From the NCBI RefSeq assembly GCF_016107625.1, contig NZ_JABASV010000008.1:62001-126000 (forward strand): a stretch of DNA of 64,000 bases, in the 5' to 3' direction. The notes under the pieces are model-generated. The model ran no database searches, was not told where the DNA came from, and was given only the letters and a program-made list of their open reading frames with translations. Of this stretch, positions 40,350-49,622 are shown piece by piece (the stretch's first letter is position 1; each line of letters starts with the position of its first letter). Origin of the DNA: Vreelandella alkaliphila (lineage in GTDB: Bacteria > Pseudomonadota > Gammaproteobacteria > Pseudomonadales > Halomonadaceae). Made by a program: the position numbers and the translations under genes.

Positions 40350-41030
40350 TCAATCGTTGCTCATAATGCCTAAAATCGAGAGCAGACTGATGAACAGGTT
40401 ATAAATGGAAACATAAAGCGTAATAGTTGCGAGGATGTAGTTGGTCTCTCCCGCCCGGTGAACAATTTCACTGGTTTGGTAGAGGATCGCAGCTGATGCA
40501 AACAGCACAAAACCAGCGGAAACCATCAATGAAAGCGCAGGAATATTGAAGATCAGCCCAGCTACCATGGCCAAAATCAACACAATGGCACCAGCCATTA
40601 GGAAATTACCTAAAAAGCTGAAGTCTTTCTTGGTGGTTAATGCAACCGCAGAAAGGCCAATAAACGTCAAGCCAGTCATTGCCAATGCATTCATTATCAA
40701 AGCGCCACCGTTAGGCAACGTAAGATAGGCGGAAATGATTGGGCCAAGCGTAAAGCCCATAAATCCGGTGAATGCAAAAGTCGCCAGCAGACCAGCTGCT
40801 GAATTGGCCGTTTTGTGAACCAGGAACATCAGCCCGTATGCACCGATAAAGAACACAAAAATGTTCATTTGTTGGATGCCCATTGCGACAGAGGCACCAG
40901 CGGTGACTGCAGAGAATAGCAATGTCATGGCCAATAGCGCGTAGGTGTTACGCAGAACTTTATTAGCGCTAACACTACTTACTTCGCTGCGCGTTTGCGC
41001 TCTCGCCGTGTTCGAATCGTTAAAAGCCAT
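40350..41030 (-). CDS. Bax inhibitor-1 / YccA family membrane protein
   Basis: The 226-residue protein has a short polar N-terminus and about seven membrane helices, with the BI-1 family patterns GFMGFTLGPIISAYL and VSIYNLFISLLSILG. The E. coli relative YccA modulates FtsH proteolysis; other members act as pH-gated calcium leak channels. Its own terminator lies directly behind it, so it is monocistronic. Confidence 0.9.
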   Translation of the reverse strand: MAFNDSNTARAQTRSEVSSVSANKVLRNTYALLAMTLLFSAVTAGASVAMGIQQMNIFVFFIGAYGLMFLVHKTANSAAGLLATFAFTGFMGFTLGPIISAYLTLPNGGALIMNALAMTGLTFIGLSAVALTTKKDFSFLGNFLMAGAIVLILAMVAGLIFNIPALSLMVSAGFVLFASAAILYQTSEIVHRAGETNYILATITLYVSIYNLFISLLSILGIMSND

Positions 41031-41251
41031 TTATCTATGCTCCCTAATGGTAATACTAACAACGGACAAGAATGCCGTTACCAAGTTCCAGACGCAAGTA
41101 TTTGTCTTCCACGCAAACAACTGCTTTTTAAGGCACTTGCTCCTCCAGCGTTGACTATGCTTAACATTCCACACCACTTTGGACATAGAAATGCGCTATA
41201 AAATTCCCCTGACCGTGCCACATTTGGCGTGATTATCTTCGCCTCTTCTGC

Positions 41252-41428
41252 TTACAGCTTCACTGCTGGCGGTGAAACGTTATCGTCGTCTTCTTCCTTG
41301 TGAGGTAAATGCTGCATTGTCGCTGCTTGACGCGCATCCTGAGCGTTATAGAGACGTGCATCGATCACGTTCAGCACCGCCAACTGTGCAAATAGCACGG
41401 CAAAACAAATAATCAGACCTTTTAACAT
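41252..41428 (-). CDS. Small single-pass membrane protein, unknown
   Basis: The ATG at 41428 follows a good AAGGAG, giving 58 residues: one hydrophobic helix (about residues 2-20, LKGLIICFAVLFAQLAVLNV) and a charged tail with an acidic EEDDD cluster. The frame is open further back to 41500 without a ribosome site. I recognise no family. It stands alone between the BI-1 and aldo/keto reductase genes. Confidence 0.6.
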   Translation of the reverse strand: MLKGLIICFAVLFAQLAVLNVIDARLYNAQDARQAATMQHLPHKEEDDDNVSPPAVKL

Positions 41429-41543
41429 GGCAGTGCTCCTTGGTGGGCTAACAACATCGTCGTTGGTAGCGAATAATAGTCCTAGGCGGAAAGAAAGCAA
41501 CGGTGTTTGGTAAAATCACCATTTGCCCTATCAATTTACTCTA

Positions 41544-42548
41544 TTAATCCGCAAATTCTTCAGTGTCAATATCGGCTTGTTGCGCATCGCTATAACGAGC
41601 GCCAGCGACTTGGCTCGGCAACAGCATACCGTTGAGCTGAGTCACTGTTGCGTCATCCAGTACGACCGTTTCAGCGCGTAAGTTCTCGCGTATATGCGTC
41701 ACTGAGCAGGAACCAGGAATAGGCACAATATGATGGCCCTGGGCGTTTAACCAAGCTAGCGCCAGCTGTGCGAGTGAGATCTCAAGACGCCTAGCCATTG
41801 TTTTAACGTCATCCAACAAAGCTATATTGTGAGGTAAATTGTCTTTACTAAAGCGAGGCATTCCGGCGCGCATATCCCCTGTCGAAAACTGGGTAATTTC
41901 TTCCACTGCCCCCGTCAGAAAACCACGCCCAAGTGGACTGAACGCCACTAAGGCGGCACCGAGCTCCGCACATACATCCTTCAGAGCAATGTCGGGATTA
42001 CGTGTCCAGAGTGAGTATTCTGACTGTACTGCTGCGACTGGATATTCCGCATTACCTCTACTAAGTGTTTCTGCCGATACCTCAGATAAACCAACCGCAC
42101 CAATTTTACCCTCTTCCACTAGTCGGCCCAGCGCCCCAACACTCTCTTCAATAGGAACACTGCGATCTAGGCGATGCAGGTAGTAAATATCCAAATAATC
42201 CGTTTTCAGTCGTGACAGACTCTCTTCACACTGGCGACGCAATGTGCCGGGGCGACCATCGATAATGCGCTTCCCTGTTTCAGCATCCAATGCCATTCCA
42301 CACTTGCTGGCGAGAAACAGCTGGTGCCTTTTTGTTTTTAAAGCGAGCCCCAACAACCGCTCATTTGCTGTTCCACCATAGAGCGTCGCCGTATCAAAAT
42401 GGCGGTATCCCATCTCAAAGGCTTCTTCCAATACCCGAAGCGCCTCTGTTTCTGGCACATACTGCCCATAGCCATGGGAAAGATTCATGCATCCCAAGCC
42501 AATACGAGGAGACGAGACACCGTTTAATCGGTCAAAGAACACGGACAT
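41544..42548 (-). CDS. Aldo/keto reductase
   Basis: The 334-residue protein has the TIM-barrel AKR signatures: GYRHFDTATLYGG with catalytic Asp and Tyr near residues 50-56, the lysine in ASKCGMAL, and the active-site His in YYLHRLD. The NADPH-binding end resembles VPIPGSCSVTHIRENL. It belongs to the broad YajO/YakC-like group, whose substrates are varied aldehydes and ketones. The start at 42548 (MSVFFDRL) follows AGAGG; a longer frame to 42656 is unlikely. Confidence 0.9.
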   Translation of the reverse strand: MSVFFDRLNGVSSPRIGLGCMNLSHGYGQYVPETEALRVLEEAFEMGYRHFDTATLYGGTANERLLGLALKTKRHQLFLASKCGMALDAETGKRIIDGRPGTLRRQCEESLSRLKTDYLDIYYLHRLDRSVPIEESVGALGRLVEEGKIGAVGLSEVSAETLSRGNAEYPVAAVQSEYSLWTRNPDIALKDVCAELGAALVAFSPLGRGFLTGAVEEITQFSTGDMRAGMPRFSKDNLPHNIALLDDVKTMARRLEISLAQLALAWLNAQGHHIVPIPGSCSVTHIRENLRAETVVLDDATVTQLNGMLLPSQVAGARYSDAQQADIDTEEFAD

Positions 42549-42570
42549 AGCAACCTCTGGGTGATTGACG

Positions 42571-43632
42571 TTAATTGGATAGTAGTGCGCTAGTGTTATG
42601 CGTTTTACCCTGGCTACAAACCTGCGACTGTAGCCAGTCAGGCAATCGGTGTTCAAGATAATAACGCGGCCGCCACGGAGGCCCCTCTATAAAGCCCACA
42701 TGGCCACCCGAGGCATGAAGCTCCAGGGTGACATTGCTTGGCAAAGTTTCCGCATTAGGAACGCTCTGTGGGTAGATAAAAGGGTCATCTAGCGCATGCA
42801 CAATAAGCGTTGGAATACGAAGGTGCTCCACGAAGAAAGCACTGCTGCAGCGATGGTAATAGTCATCAGCACTTTCAAAGCCATGCAGTGGCGCAGTAAC
42901 GCGGCCATCGAAGTCCCAAAACGTCTTCATACCTTGTAATGTTTCAAGCGCCGCTAAACGCGCCAGTTCTTCCCTTCGCCCTTGGCGTAAAAACACCTGC
43001 TGTTTATGTTCAACATACTGGCGCAAGTCTCGCAGGAAACGGGCCTGGTAAATTCTGGAGAAGCCTTTACTTATTCGGTCTGCGCAGTGGTCTAGCCGAA
43101 ACGGTACCGATACTGCTACCGCCGCCTGCAACGGAGTATTGCCACCCTCTTCACCCAAATACTTGAGCAACACATTGCCACCCAATGAGTAACCTATCGC
43201 GGCAAACAATTTGTATGGATAGCGTAACGTTAGTTGCTGAACCACATCCGCTAAGTCCTCACTCGCGCCAGAGTGATATCCCCTGGCACGATGGTTTGGC
43301 TCACCAGAGCAGCCACGCCAATTGACAGCCACGCTCTGCCAACCGCGCGCCGCTAACGCTTGTTGTTGCCCTAGTATATACAGTGAAGAAGAACTGCCAG
43401 TTAGGCCATGAAGCAGCAGTACACAATTCGCCGACTCACCCTCAGGCCCATACCAATCCACATCGATAAAATCACCATCTTGAAGCCTCATTCGCTCCCG
43501 CCGGCGTTGTAATTGGGGCGATGTCCGCCGTAGCGGGCTATAGAGCGTTTGCAAATGTCCACCTGGCAGCCAGCGCGAAGGTCGAAATGGAGGCAGAGGT
43601 GAAGACGGTAGTGAAGACCGTATTGAAGACAT
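42571..43632 (-). CDS. Alpha/beta hydrolase of the YheT family
   Basis: The 353-residue protein carries the YheT opening WLPGGHLQTLYSPLRR, an oxyanion region LLLHGLTGSS, and the nucleophile elbow GYSLGGNVLLKYLG with Ser in GxSxGG. A later DDPFIYP and ASGGHVGF supply Asp and His, so the triad is complete. YheT-type hydrolases (COG0429) act on esters; the physiological substrate is unknown. It ends 23 bases before the aldo/keto reductase start and may be cotranscribed with it. Confidence 0.9.
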   Translation of the reverse strand: MSSIRSSLPSSPLPPFRPSRWLPGGHLQTLYSPLRRTSPQLQRRRERMRLQDGDFIDVDWYGPEGESANCVLLLHGLTGSSSSLYILGQQQALAARGWQSVAVNWRGCSGEPNHRARGYHSGASEDLADVVQQLTLRYPYKLFAAIGYSLGGNVLLKYLGEEGGNTPLQAAVAVSVPFRLDHCADRISKGFSRIYQARFLRDLRQYVEHKQQVFLRQGRREELARLAALETLQGMKTFWDFDGRVTAPLHGFESADDYYHRCSSAFFVEHLRIPTLIVHALDDPFIYPQSVPNAETLPSNVTLELHASGGHVGFIEGPPWRPRYYLEHRLPDWLQSQVCSQGKTHNTSALLSN

Positions 43633-43929
43633 GGAGGAAAAGCGCCAGCAAAAAAACAGCTGAATAGCTTAGCAAAATTTGTAAGCAGATTTGATTATGG
43701 CAGAAATATCGCCTGGGGCTCGCCTAAAGCAGAAGCCACTTGTGTGCAGCGTTCTCATAGATGCGACAATACGCCATGCATCATTAGATACTTTCAACTT
43801 ACGTCGCAGAGTGGTTTCAACTACTATTATTAATGATTAAAGAAATATAGCCATAGCCTTTAAGAATATAGCTCCTGCGACAACTACTGATTTTCAATAC
43901 TTTCATGCCACACGATCTAGGAGGTCGCC

Positions 43930-45342
43930 ATGGAATTAGATCCTCTGTTGCTTTCAAGGCTGCAGTTCGCTTTTGTTGTCTCTTTTCATGCCATTTTTCC
44001 GGTGTTTACTATCGGTCTGGCTTCCTACATCGCGCTACTGCATGGCCTGTTTTACAAAACGGAAAACCCCGCTTGGGATCGCTTGGCGCTCTTCTGGACA
44101 AAAGTGTTTGCCGTTGTGTTTGGCATGGGCGTCGTATCAGGCATTGTTATGTCGTTTCAGTTTGGTACTAACTGGAGCAACTTTGCCTACGCCACATCTA
44201 ACTTCTTAGGTCCTGTCCTCAGCTATGAGGTAGTAACGGCCTTTTTCCTAGAAGCTGCTTTTCTAGGCGTACTGTTATTTGGCCGCAATAAAGTACCTGA
44301 AGGTGTGCATTTATTTGCTGCCATCATGGTTGCTGTAGGCACGTTTATATCTTCTTTCTGGATACTTTCTGCCAACAGTTGGATGCAAACTCCTGCAGGT
44401 TTTGAGCTGATCGACGGTCGGTTTCATATCACTTCTTGGATGGAAGCACTCTTTAACCCCTCCTTCTGGTATCGCTTTGTTCACATGGGCATGGCTTCTT
44501 TCCTAACCGGCGGGTTCGTCGTTGCAGGTGTTAGCGCCTGGTTCTTACTGCGCAAGCGTGATGTTGAAGCTAACAAAAAAGCGCTATCCATGTGTTTGTG
44601 GTTACTGCTGATCTTAGCGCCAGCACAAGCGGTAGTCGGCGATTTTCACGGTCTGAACACCTTGGAGCACCAGCCAACGAAAGTAGCCGCCATGGAGGGT
44701 AACTGGGAAACGCAAACCAATGTGCCACTTCTGCTTTTTGCTATTCCTGATAAAGAAGCCCAGACCAATCATTTTGAAATTGGCATCCCCAACCTTGCCA
44801 GCTTGATTCTGACGCACCATGTCGATGGTGAAGTTCCGGGGCTTAACGCAGTACCGATAGAAGAGCAGCCTCCTGTCATCATTGTATTCTGGGCTTTCCG
44901 CGTCATGGTAGGCATTGGCTTGCTGATGATTGCTGTTGCGCTGACTGGATTGTTTCTGCGTCGTAAGGGGCGTGTCTATGAAAACCCGCTTTTCTTAAAA
45001 ACGCTTACCGTCATGATTGCATCCCCTTTCCTTGCGGTTCTGGGTGGTTGGATTGTTACCGAATCAGGACGTGCGCCTTGGTTAGTGTATGGCGTCATGA
45101 CTCACGCGGAAGGGTTAACGCCTTCCCTTACTGGCGGTATGGCGCTGTTTACCTTGATTGGCTATATCGCTGTTTACAGCGTGGTGTTTTTTACCGGTAT
45201 TTATTATCTAACGCGCGTTGTGCGCAATGGCATGAAAGAAGAAACACAGGCTGAAGTTGAAGGCGAGGTTGAACGCCCGAAACGCCCCCTATCAGCAGCA
45301 CACACCCCCTTTGATGATGATTTGGAAGGAGCCAACACATGA
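43930..45342 (+). CDS. cydA: Cytochrome bd-type quinol oxidase subunit I (short Q-loop, CioA-like)
   Basis: Subunit I carries the haems b558, b595 and d and oxidises quinol while reducing oxygen to water. The 470-residue protein has nine predicted helices with His20 in VVSFHAIFP and the quinol-loop region. The loop is short compared with E. coli CydA (522 residues), which places it with the cyanide-insensitive CioA branch; the GRQPW motif reads GRAPW here. A perfect AGGAGGT at 43919-43925 precedes the ATG. The 297-bp upstream gap holds no gene; I could not identify an Anr or ArcA site with confidence. Confidence 0.92.
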   Translation: MELDPLLLSRLQFAFVVSFHAIFPVFTIGLASYIALLHGLFYKTENPAWDRLALFWTKVFAVVFGMGVVSGIVMSFQFGTNWSNFAYATSNFLGPVLSYEVVTAFFLEAAFLGVLLFGRNKVPEGVHLFAAIMVAVGTFISSFWILSANSWMQTPAGFELIDGRFHITSWMEALFNPSFWYRFVHMGMASFLTGGFVVAGVSAWFLLRKRDVEANKKALSMCLWLLLILAPAQAVVGDFHGLNTLEHQPTKVAAMEGNWETQTNVPLLLFAIPDKEAQTNHFEIGIPNLASLILTHHVDGEVPGLNAVPIEEQPPVIIVFWAFRVMVGIGLLMIAVALTGLFLRRKGRVYENPLFLKTLTVMIASPFLAVLGGWIVTESGRAPWLVYGVMTHAEGLTPSLTGGMALFTLIGYIAVYSVVFFTGIYYLTRVVRNGMKEETQAEVEGEVERPKRPLSAAHTPFDDDLEGANT

Positions 45343-46337
45343 GTATTGATCTTTCACTCATCTGGGCTGCCATTATTGGCTTTGGCGTCATTATGTATGT
45401 CTTGATGGATGGCTTCGATCTAGGGCTTGGGATTTTGTTTCCCTTCGCGCCTGATGAAGAGTCACGCGATGTGATGATGAACTCTGTTGCTCCCGTGTGG
45501 GATGGCAATGAGACTTGGTTAGTACTAGGTGGTGCAGGGCTGCTCGGCGCCTTTCCTTTAGTTTATTCCGTGTTTTTGCCCGCGCTCTATATCGGTGTTT
45601 TCCTAATGCTGGCTGGCTTGATTTTTCGCGGCATCTCGTTCGAGTTTCGCTTCAAGTCTAAGAAAAACCGCCGTTGGTGGAACCGCGCATTTTGTTGGGG
45701 CTCTGCCATTGCGACCTTCGCTCAAGGCGCGGTCGTCGGCGCTTACATCCAAGGGTTTGCTGTCGAAGACTTTCGCTATGTCGGTGGCGCACTGGATTGG
45801 TTGACGCCCTTTACTGTATTGACGGGGCTTGGACTAATGGCGGGCTACGCACTGCTTGGTTCTACGTGGCTGATCCTGAAGTCAGAAGGCCATGTCCAGC
45901 AGTGGGCCTATCGCATCACACCAAAATTACTCTTAGCGGTATTGGTGGTATTTGGCATTGTTAGCCTGTGGACACCGCTGGTTAGTCCAGAAGTGCGTGA
46001 CCGCTGGATGAACCAGATCCACCTAATTTGGCTGTTCCCCATTCTTGCCATGGTCTGCGCTGGCGCTCTTTATCGTGCCGTCAAACGCCAGCAGGAAGGC
46101 TTACCGTTTGTCTCAACATTGGGCCTATTTATCTTTACTTACCTTGGTCTCATCGCCAGTAAATGGCCGGTTATCGTACCGCCAAACTATACAATTTGGG
46201 ATGCCGCTTCAGCACCTGAGTCGCAATTGTTTTTGCTGATCGGCGTGCTGTTTGTAATCCCTATCGTATTGGCCTACACCGCCTGGTCTTACTGGGTATT
46301 CCGCGGCAAGGTCAAAGTGGGCGAAGGGTACCACTGA
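45339..46337 (+). CDS. cydB: Cytochrome bd-type quinol oxidase subunit II
   Basis: Subunit II is the haem-poor partner of CydA. The 332-residue protein has about nine helices and the family start IWAAIIGFGVIMYVLMDGFDLGLG with MMNSVAPVWDGNETWLVLGG soon after. It overlaps cydA by four bases (ATGA). No small CydX-like frame was seen behind it before the terminator, as is usual for the CioAB branch. Confidence 0.93.
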   Translation: MSIDLSLIWAAIIGFGVIMYVLMDGFDLGLGILFPFAPDEESRDVMMNSVAPVWDGNETWLVLGGAGLLGAFPLVYSVFLPALYIGVFLMLAGLIFRGISFEFRFKSKKNRRWWNRAFCWGSAIATFAQGAVVGAYIQGFAVEDFRYVGGALDWLTPFTVLTGLGLMAGYALLGSTWLILKSEGHVQQWAYRITPKLLLAVLVVFGIVSLWTPLVSPEVRDRWMNQIHLIWLFPILAMVCAGALYRAVKRQQEGLPFVSTLGLFIFTYLGLIASKWPVIVPPNYTIWDAASAPESQLFLLIGVLFVIPIVLAYTAWSYWVFRGKVKVGEGYH

Positions 46338-46388
46338 GGCTCTACCAGTTAATCTGTTGATTGCTTGTCACAAATTGCTTGTCACAAA

Positions 46389-46420
46389 AAAGAAGGGTGC
46401 CATTTGGGCACCCTTCTTTT
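46389..46420. terminator. Bidirectional terminator after cydAB
   Basis: A 13-base stem (AAAGAAGGGTGCC with GGCACCCTTCTTT) closes on ATTTG and is flanked by A and T runs. It separates cydB from the convergent lactate dehydrogenase gene. Confidence 0.9.
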
Positions 46421-46458
46421 ATTACTTTGGGTGTAACGTAGGCCTCACTGAGTGCCAT

Positions 46459-47628
46459 CTAAAGCTTGACCGTAGGATCAGCAAAACCATGCGGCACATA
46501 AAGATTATGAGGGCCTAAGCGGCTAACATCTGTTTCTCCACATAGCGCCATTGTGGTATCAAGCTCTTTATGAATAATCTGTAGCGCCCTGGTGACGCCC
46601 TCTTCACCGGCAGCCCCTAAACCATAGGTAAAAGCACGCCCAATGTAGGTTCCCTTAGCCCCCAGCGCCAACGCTTTCAGCACGTCCTGGCCCGAACGGA
46701 TACCAGAATCGAGATGGACTTCTATCTCGTCACCCACTTCATCGATAATACTTGTCAGCATTCGGATCGAGCTCATTGCTCCATCAAGCTGACGTCCGCC
46801 ATGATTAGAAACAATAATGGCATCAGCGCCTATCTCTACGGCACAGCGCGCATCCTCAGGGGTCATAATGCCCTTCACAATCAGCTTACCGCCCCACCAC
46901 TCTTTGAATTGCGCAATACGCTTCCAGTCCAGCGATACATCGAAGGCTTCTGCTGTCCACGCTGACAATGAGGAAGGGTCAGTAACCCCTTTGGCATGCC
47001 CCACAATATTGCCAAATGAGCGACGCTTGGTTTTCAGCATCTCCAGACCCCAAGGAATTTTCGTCGCCATGTTGGCAATCGATTTTGCGGTCAATTTAGG
47101 GGGTGCAGAGAGTCCGTTTTTGAGATCTTTGTGGCGCTGCCCCAGTACTTGCAAATCGACAGTGACCACCACAGCTGAGCAGTTAGCCGCCTTGGCACGC
47201 TCAAACAAGCGGCGCATAAAATCATCATCTTTTAAGGTATACACCTGGAACCAGAACGGCTGCGAAGTGTGTTCTGCGACGTCCTCAATCGAGCAAATCG
47301 ACATGGTCGACAGCGTAAACAGCACACCAAATTTTTCAGCCGCCCGTGCTGCTTTAATTTCGCCATCTGCCGATTGCATTCCCGTTAGCCCTACGGGTGC
47401 AAGCGCAACCGGCATAGCCACATCTTCGCCCAGCATAGAACTTCGCGTAGAACGCCCGGACATATCGACCGCAACACGCTGTTTTAAATGAATATGCTGG
47501 AAGTCGCTGGTATTTTCACGAAAGGTTTGCTCTGTCCAACTGCCCGACTCGGCGTAGTCATAAAACATTTTTGGTGTACGGCGGGCGTAATGGCGACGAA
47601 GGTCTTCAATGTTGGTATAGATCGGCAT
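46459..47628 (-). CDS. lldD: FMN-dependent L-lactate dehydrogenase / alpha-hydroxy-acid oxidase
   Basis: The 389-residue protein is an alpha-hydroxy-acid-oxidising flavoprotein: FMN-binding ALAPVGLTGMQ, the catalytic His in VSNHGGRQLDG, and LDSGIRSGQDVLKALALGAKGTYIGRAF near the end. The MPIYTNIEDLRRHYARRTPKMFYDY start is that of LldD-type membrane-associated dehydrogenases, which feed lactate electrons to quinone. A mandelate or glycolate substrate cannot be excluded. No lactate permease is adjacent. Confidence 0.88.
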   Translation of the reverse strand: MPIYTNIEDLRRHYARRTPKMFYDYAESGSWTEQTFRENTSDFQHIHLKQRVAVDMSGRSTRSSMLGEDVAMPVALAPVGLTGMQSADGEIKAARAAEKFGVLFTLSTMSICSIEDVAEHTSQPFWFQVYTLKDDDFMRRLFERAKAANCSAVVVTVDLQVLGQRHKDLKNGLSAPPKLTAKSIANMATKIPWGLEMLKTKRRSFGNIVGHAKGVTDPSSLSAWTAEAFDVSLDWKRIAQFKEWWGGKLIVKGIMTPEDARCAVEIGADAIIVSNHGGRQLDGAMSSIRMLTSIIDEVGDEIEVHLDSGIRSGQDVLKALALGAKGTYIGRAFTYGLGAAGEEGVTRALQIIHKELDTTMALCGETDVSRLGPHNLYVPHGFADPTVKL

Positions 47629-47648
47629 AACACATCCTTAATAAATAT

Positions 47649-47671
47649 TGTTCTCATTAGTATCTAGAACA
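47649..47671. promoter_or_regulatory. Candidate operator upstream of lldD
   Basis: TGTTCT (47649-47654) and AGAACA (47666-47671) form an inverted repeat with an 11-base spacer, 21 bases upstream of the lldD start. A third TTGTTCT half site follows at about 47683. The regulator is unknown; the site was picked by symmetry only. Confidence 0.35.
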
Positions 47672-47797
47672 GACGGCCTATATTGTTCTCCAATACTGCA
47701 CAAGTAAACGCCCTGTTTCGCTCTCTTTACTCAGCAAACTATTTCAGCATAACCAGTAGAGATTTGAGGAAATGGCAGGGCATTAAAAGGAAACAAG

Positions 47798-48100
47798 TTA
47801 CTCGGTGAACGCCAAAACTTGCTCCAACAGAGCACGCTTACGCGGCAGCAAGCTCACTTCTAACCCTAGCGGCCGGAATACACGATTCTTAACCTCTAGG
47901 GTGACATTGTTCTTGTCGCCTTCCAGATCCGATAACGTTCGTCGACTGATACCCACCAAAGCGGCATAACGTGTTTGGTTCAACCCCAGCACATCGCGGC
48001 GTAACGCACGCAATAACGCACCATCGGTGATTTCCCCCGCATAGAAACGTTTCAACAGAGCAACCAGGGCCTCTTCGCGATCATCAGAATAACGCTTCAT
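47798..48100 (-). CDS. XRE-family antitoxin HipB-like
   Basis: The 100-residue protein has a helix-turn-helix at about residues 40-75 (GLNQTRYAALVGISRRTLSDLEGDKNN) and a C-terminal tail. HipB proteins bind HipA and repress the operon. It overlaps the end of the upstream hipA gene by four bases (ATGA), so it is the second gene; in the classical E. coli operon hipB comes first. Confidence 0.8.
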   Translation of the reverse strand: MKRYSDDREEALVALLKRFYAGEITDGALLRALRRDVLGLNQTRYAALVGISRRTLSDLEGDKNNVTLEVKNRVFRPLGLEVSLLPRKRALLEQVLAFTE

Positions 48101-49443
48101 AACAACCCCCAGCGCTTGAATCGAGTGTTGATAGTGCGTAGGCCGACTGCAGGCATGTCAAGGATTCGGGGTGGAACTCCACGGGCAGCCAAGCGTTCAT
48201 CGACGCCCTCTAGCTTCAATGCAAGCGCACGGAGCTCTTCCATCACTCGTTCTGGATCGACAACGTCTGCCAGGGTGTCGGCAATTCCTCGCCAATCGTA
48301 CTCCCCGCCAACTTCCAGGGGCGTTCCCCATTGCGTTGTTCGTGTCACACCCTCGGGGTCAGCCTTCATGGGCGCGAAGTCATATACGGGGGCAAGTTCA
48401 ATGCCTTCGGGGCGCTTCAATAACGCCGTATTCCGGCCATGATTGTCAGAGTTGCCGAAAGCGATATTCAACAAATCACGCTTAATCCACTCCAAAGCAA
48501 AGCGCTCGCCCTCGAAAACAGCGCCTTGTTCTTGCACGCGATATTGAGCGCTCAGCAAACTAATCAGTTGGCGGATTGTTTCGCCATGATGCAGAAAGGT
48601 GCCCGGCGCGGCGCCTACCAAGGAGTAGACTGACTCCAGGCCATAGCGAACCCAAGTGCCGTCGAGGTACTGCATGTCGAAACGGGGTAACCACAGAGAC
48701 GGGTAACGCTCTCCCTCCACCAAACGCATCTGTTCGGTATCTATCGTGGCCACCCCTAACGATGCAAGCTCCTGATAGTAGTGATATTCAGCTCTCAAGA
48801 TGTCGCAATCGTCAGCTGAACGTCTACCGCGCGGGAATTTCACCAGCATGGGTAGGTCAGATCGGTGGTTTTCATCCTGCCAAGTATCAATCCAGACGTG
48901 GTCGTCGTTCGTCAATCTAAGCAGCAATTTTGGCGCTTCACCGCCAGCCCCAGTGGCACCACCACTGGCCGCCCCCATCTGCTGGGCATACTCTAAAAAG
49001 TCCACCTGACGCTCTACAACGCTTTGCAGCGGAAACCGTCGCTCCTCTAAGGCTTTCTTTACGGTGAGGTCAGGCACTGATTCTTTGATTCGTAAGTTGC
49101 CGACCGGCGCGATAGTGCCACGTGCCAGTAATTCAGCATCCTGTTGCCCGACGGGTAAATCGTGAAGCCCTAAATAATTCACCCAAAAACGTCGGCTAGC
49201 GCCCGCCGGCATAATGTCTTCCAAGAAACCGAACCAGTGTGGAGATTCATGGGTCAGCATTAACTCGATAGGCAACCGCATACTGCAAGCGTGCAGGTCA
49301 TCTTGAAATAGCCACTCAACGGCATAGTCAGTCGCATAGCGCAGCCGAGACTCCCCACGAGTACCCTGCTCAGGGTTAGGCAACGACAATTCAGCCGCAT
49401 CATGCCACGCTTGTTCAAAATGAACCTGTATCGTTAACTTCAC
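48097..49443 (-). CDS. HipA-family serine/threonine kinase toxin
   Basis: The 448-residue protein matches HipA kinases. It has a Gly/Ser-rich loop SGGATGAGGEAPKLLL (about residues 160-175), where family members carry the ATP-binding and autophosphorylation segment, a catalytic loop FGNSDNHGRNTALL (near residue 335), and an LAPVYDFAPM metal-binding segment. E. coli HipA inactivates glutamyl-tRNA synthetase and causes persistence; this target is not assured here. All kinase motifs look intact. It is first in a hipA-hipB operon behind three operator-like palindromes. Confidence 0.88.
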   Translation of the reverse strand: MKLTIQVHFEQAWHDAAELSLPNPEQGTRGESRLRYATDYAVEWLFQDDLHACSMRLPIELMLTHESPHWFGFLEDIMPAGASRRFWVNYLGLHDLPVGQQDAELLARGTIAPVGNLRIKESVPDLTVKKALEERRFPLQSVVERQVDFLEYAQQMGAASGGATGAGGEAPKLLLRLTNDDHVWIDTWQDENHRSDLPMLVKFPRGRRSADDCDILRAEYHYYQELASLGVATIDTEQMRLVEGERYPSLWLPRFDMQYLDGTWVRYGLESVYSLVGAAPGTFLHHGETIRQLISLLSAQYRVQEQGAVFEGERFALEWIKRDLLNIAFGNSDNHGRNTALLKRPEGIELAPVYDFAPMKADPEGVTRTTQWGTPLEVGGEYDWRGIADTLADVVDPERVMEELRALALKLEGVDERLAARGVPPRILDMPAVGLRTINTRFKRWGLL

Positions 49444-49485
49444 GAATCACCCATGTCGAAAGCCGCTCATGTCCGAAATTATTGA

Positions 49486-49585
49486 TGCGCAGTAAAGTGC
49501 TCAAAAATTCTTCCAAGGATTACTTATGAGCAGTTTAGCGCACATAATTACCACAACAAAGAATTAATGAGCATTATAGTGCACA
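49486..49585. promoter_or_regulatory. Three operator-like palindromes upstream of hipA
   Basis: Three 18-bp imperfect palindromes with the plan TGMGCA-N6-YGCNCA start at 49486, 49527 and 49568. Their starts are exactly 41 bases apart, about four helical turns. They lie between the divergent hipA and small membrane protein genes and are likely HipB sites. HipB operators of E. coli have a different sequence, so the family assignment is by position. Confidence 0.65.
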
Positions 49586-49622
49586 CTGAATTATCCACAC
49601 GAACGCCATATTGGAGCCTAAT

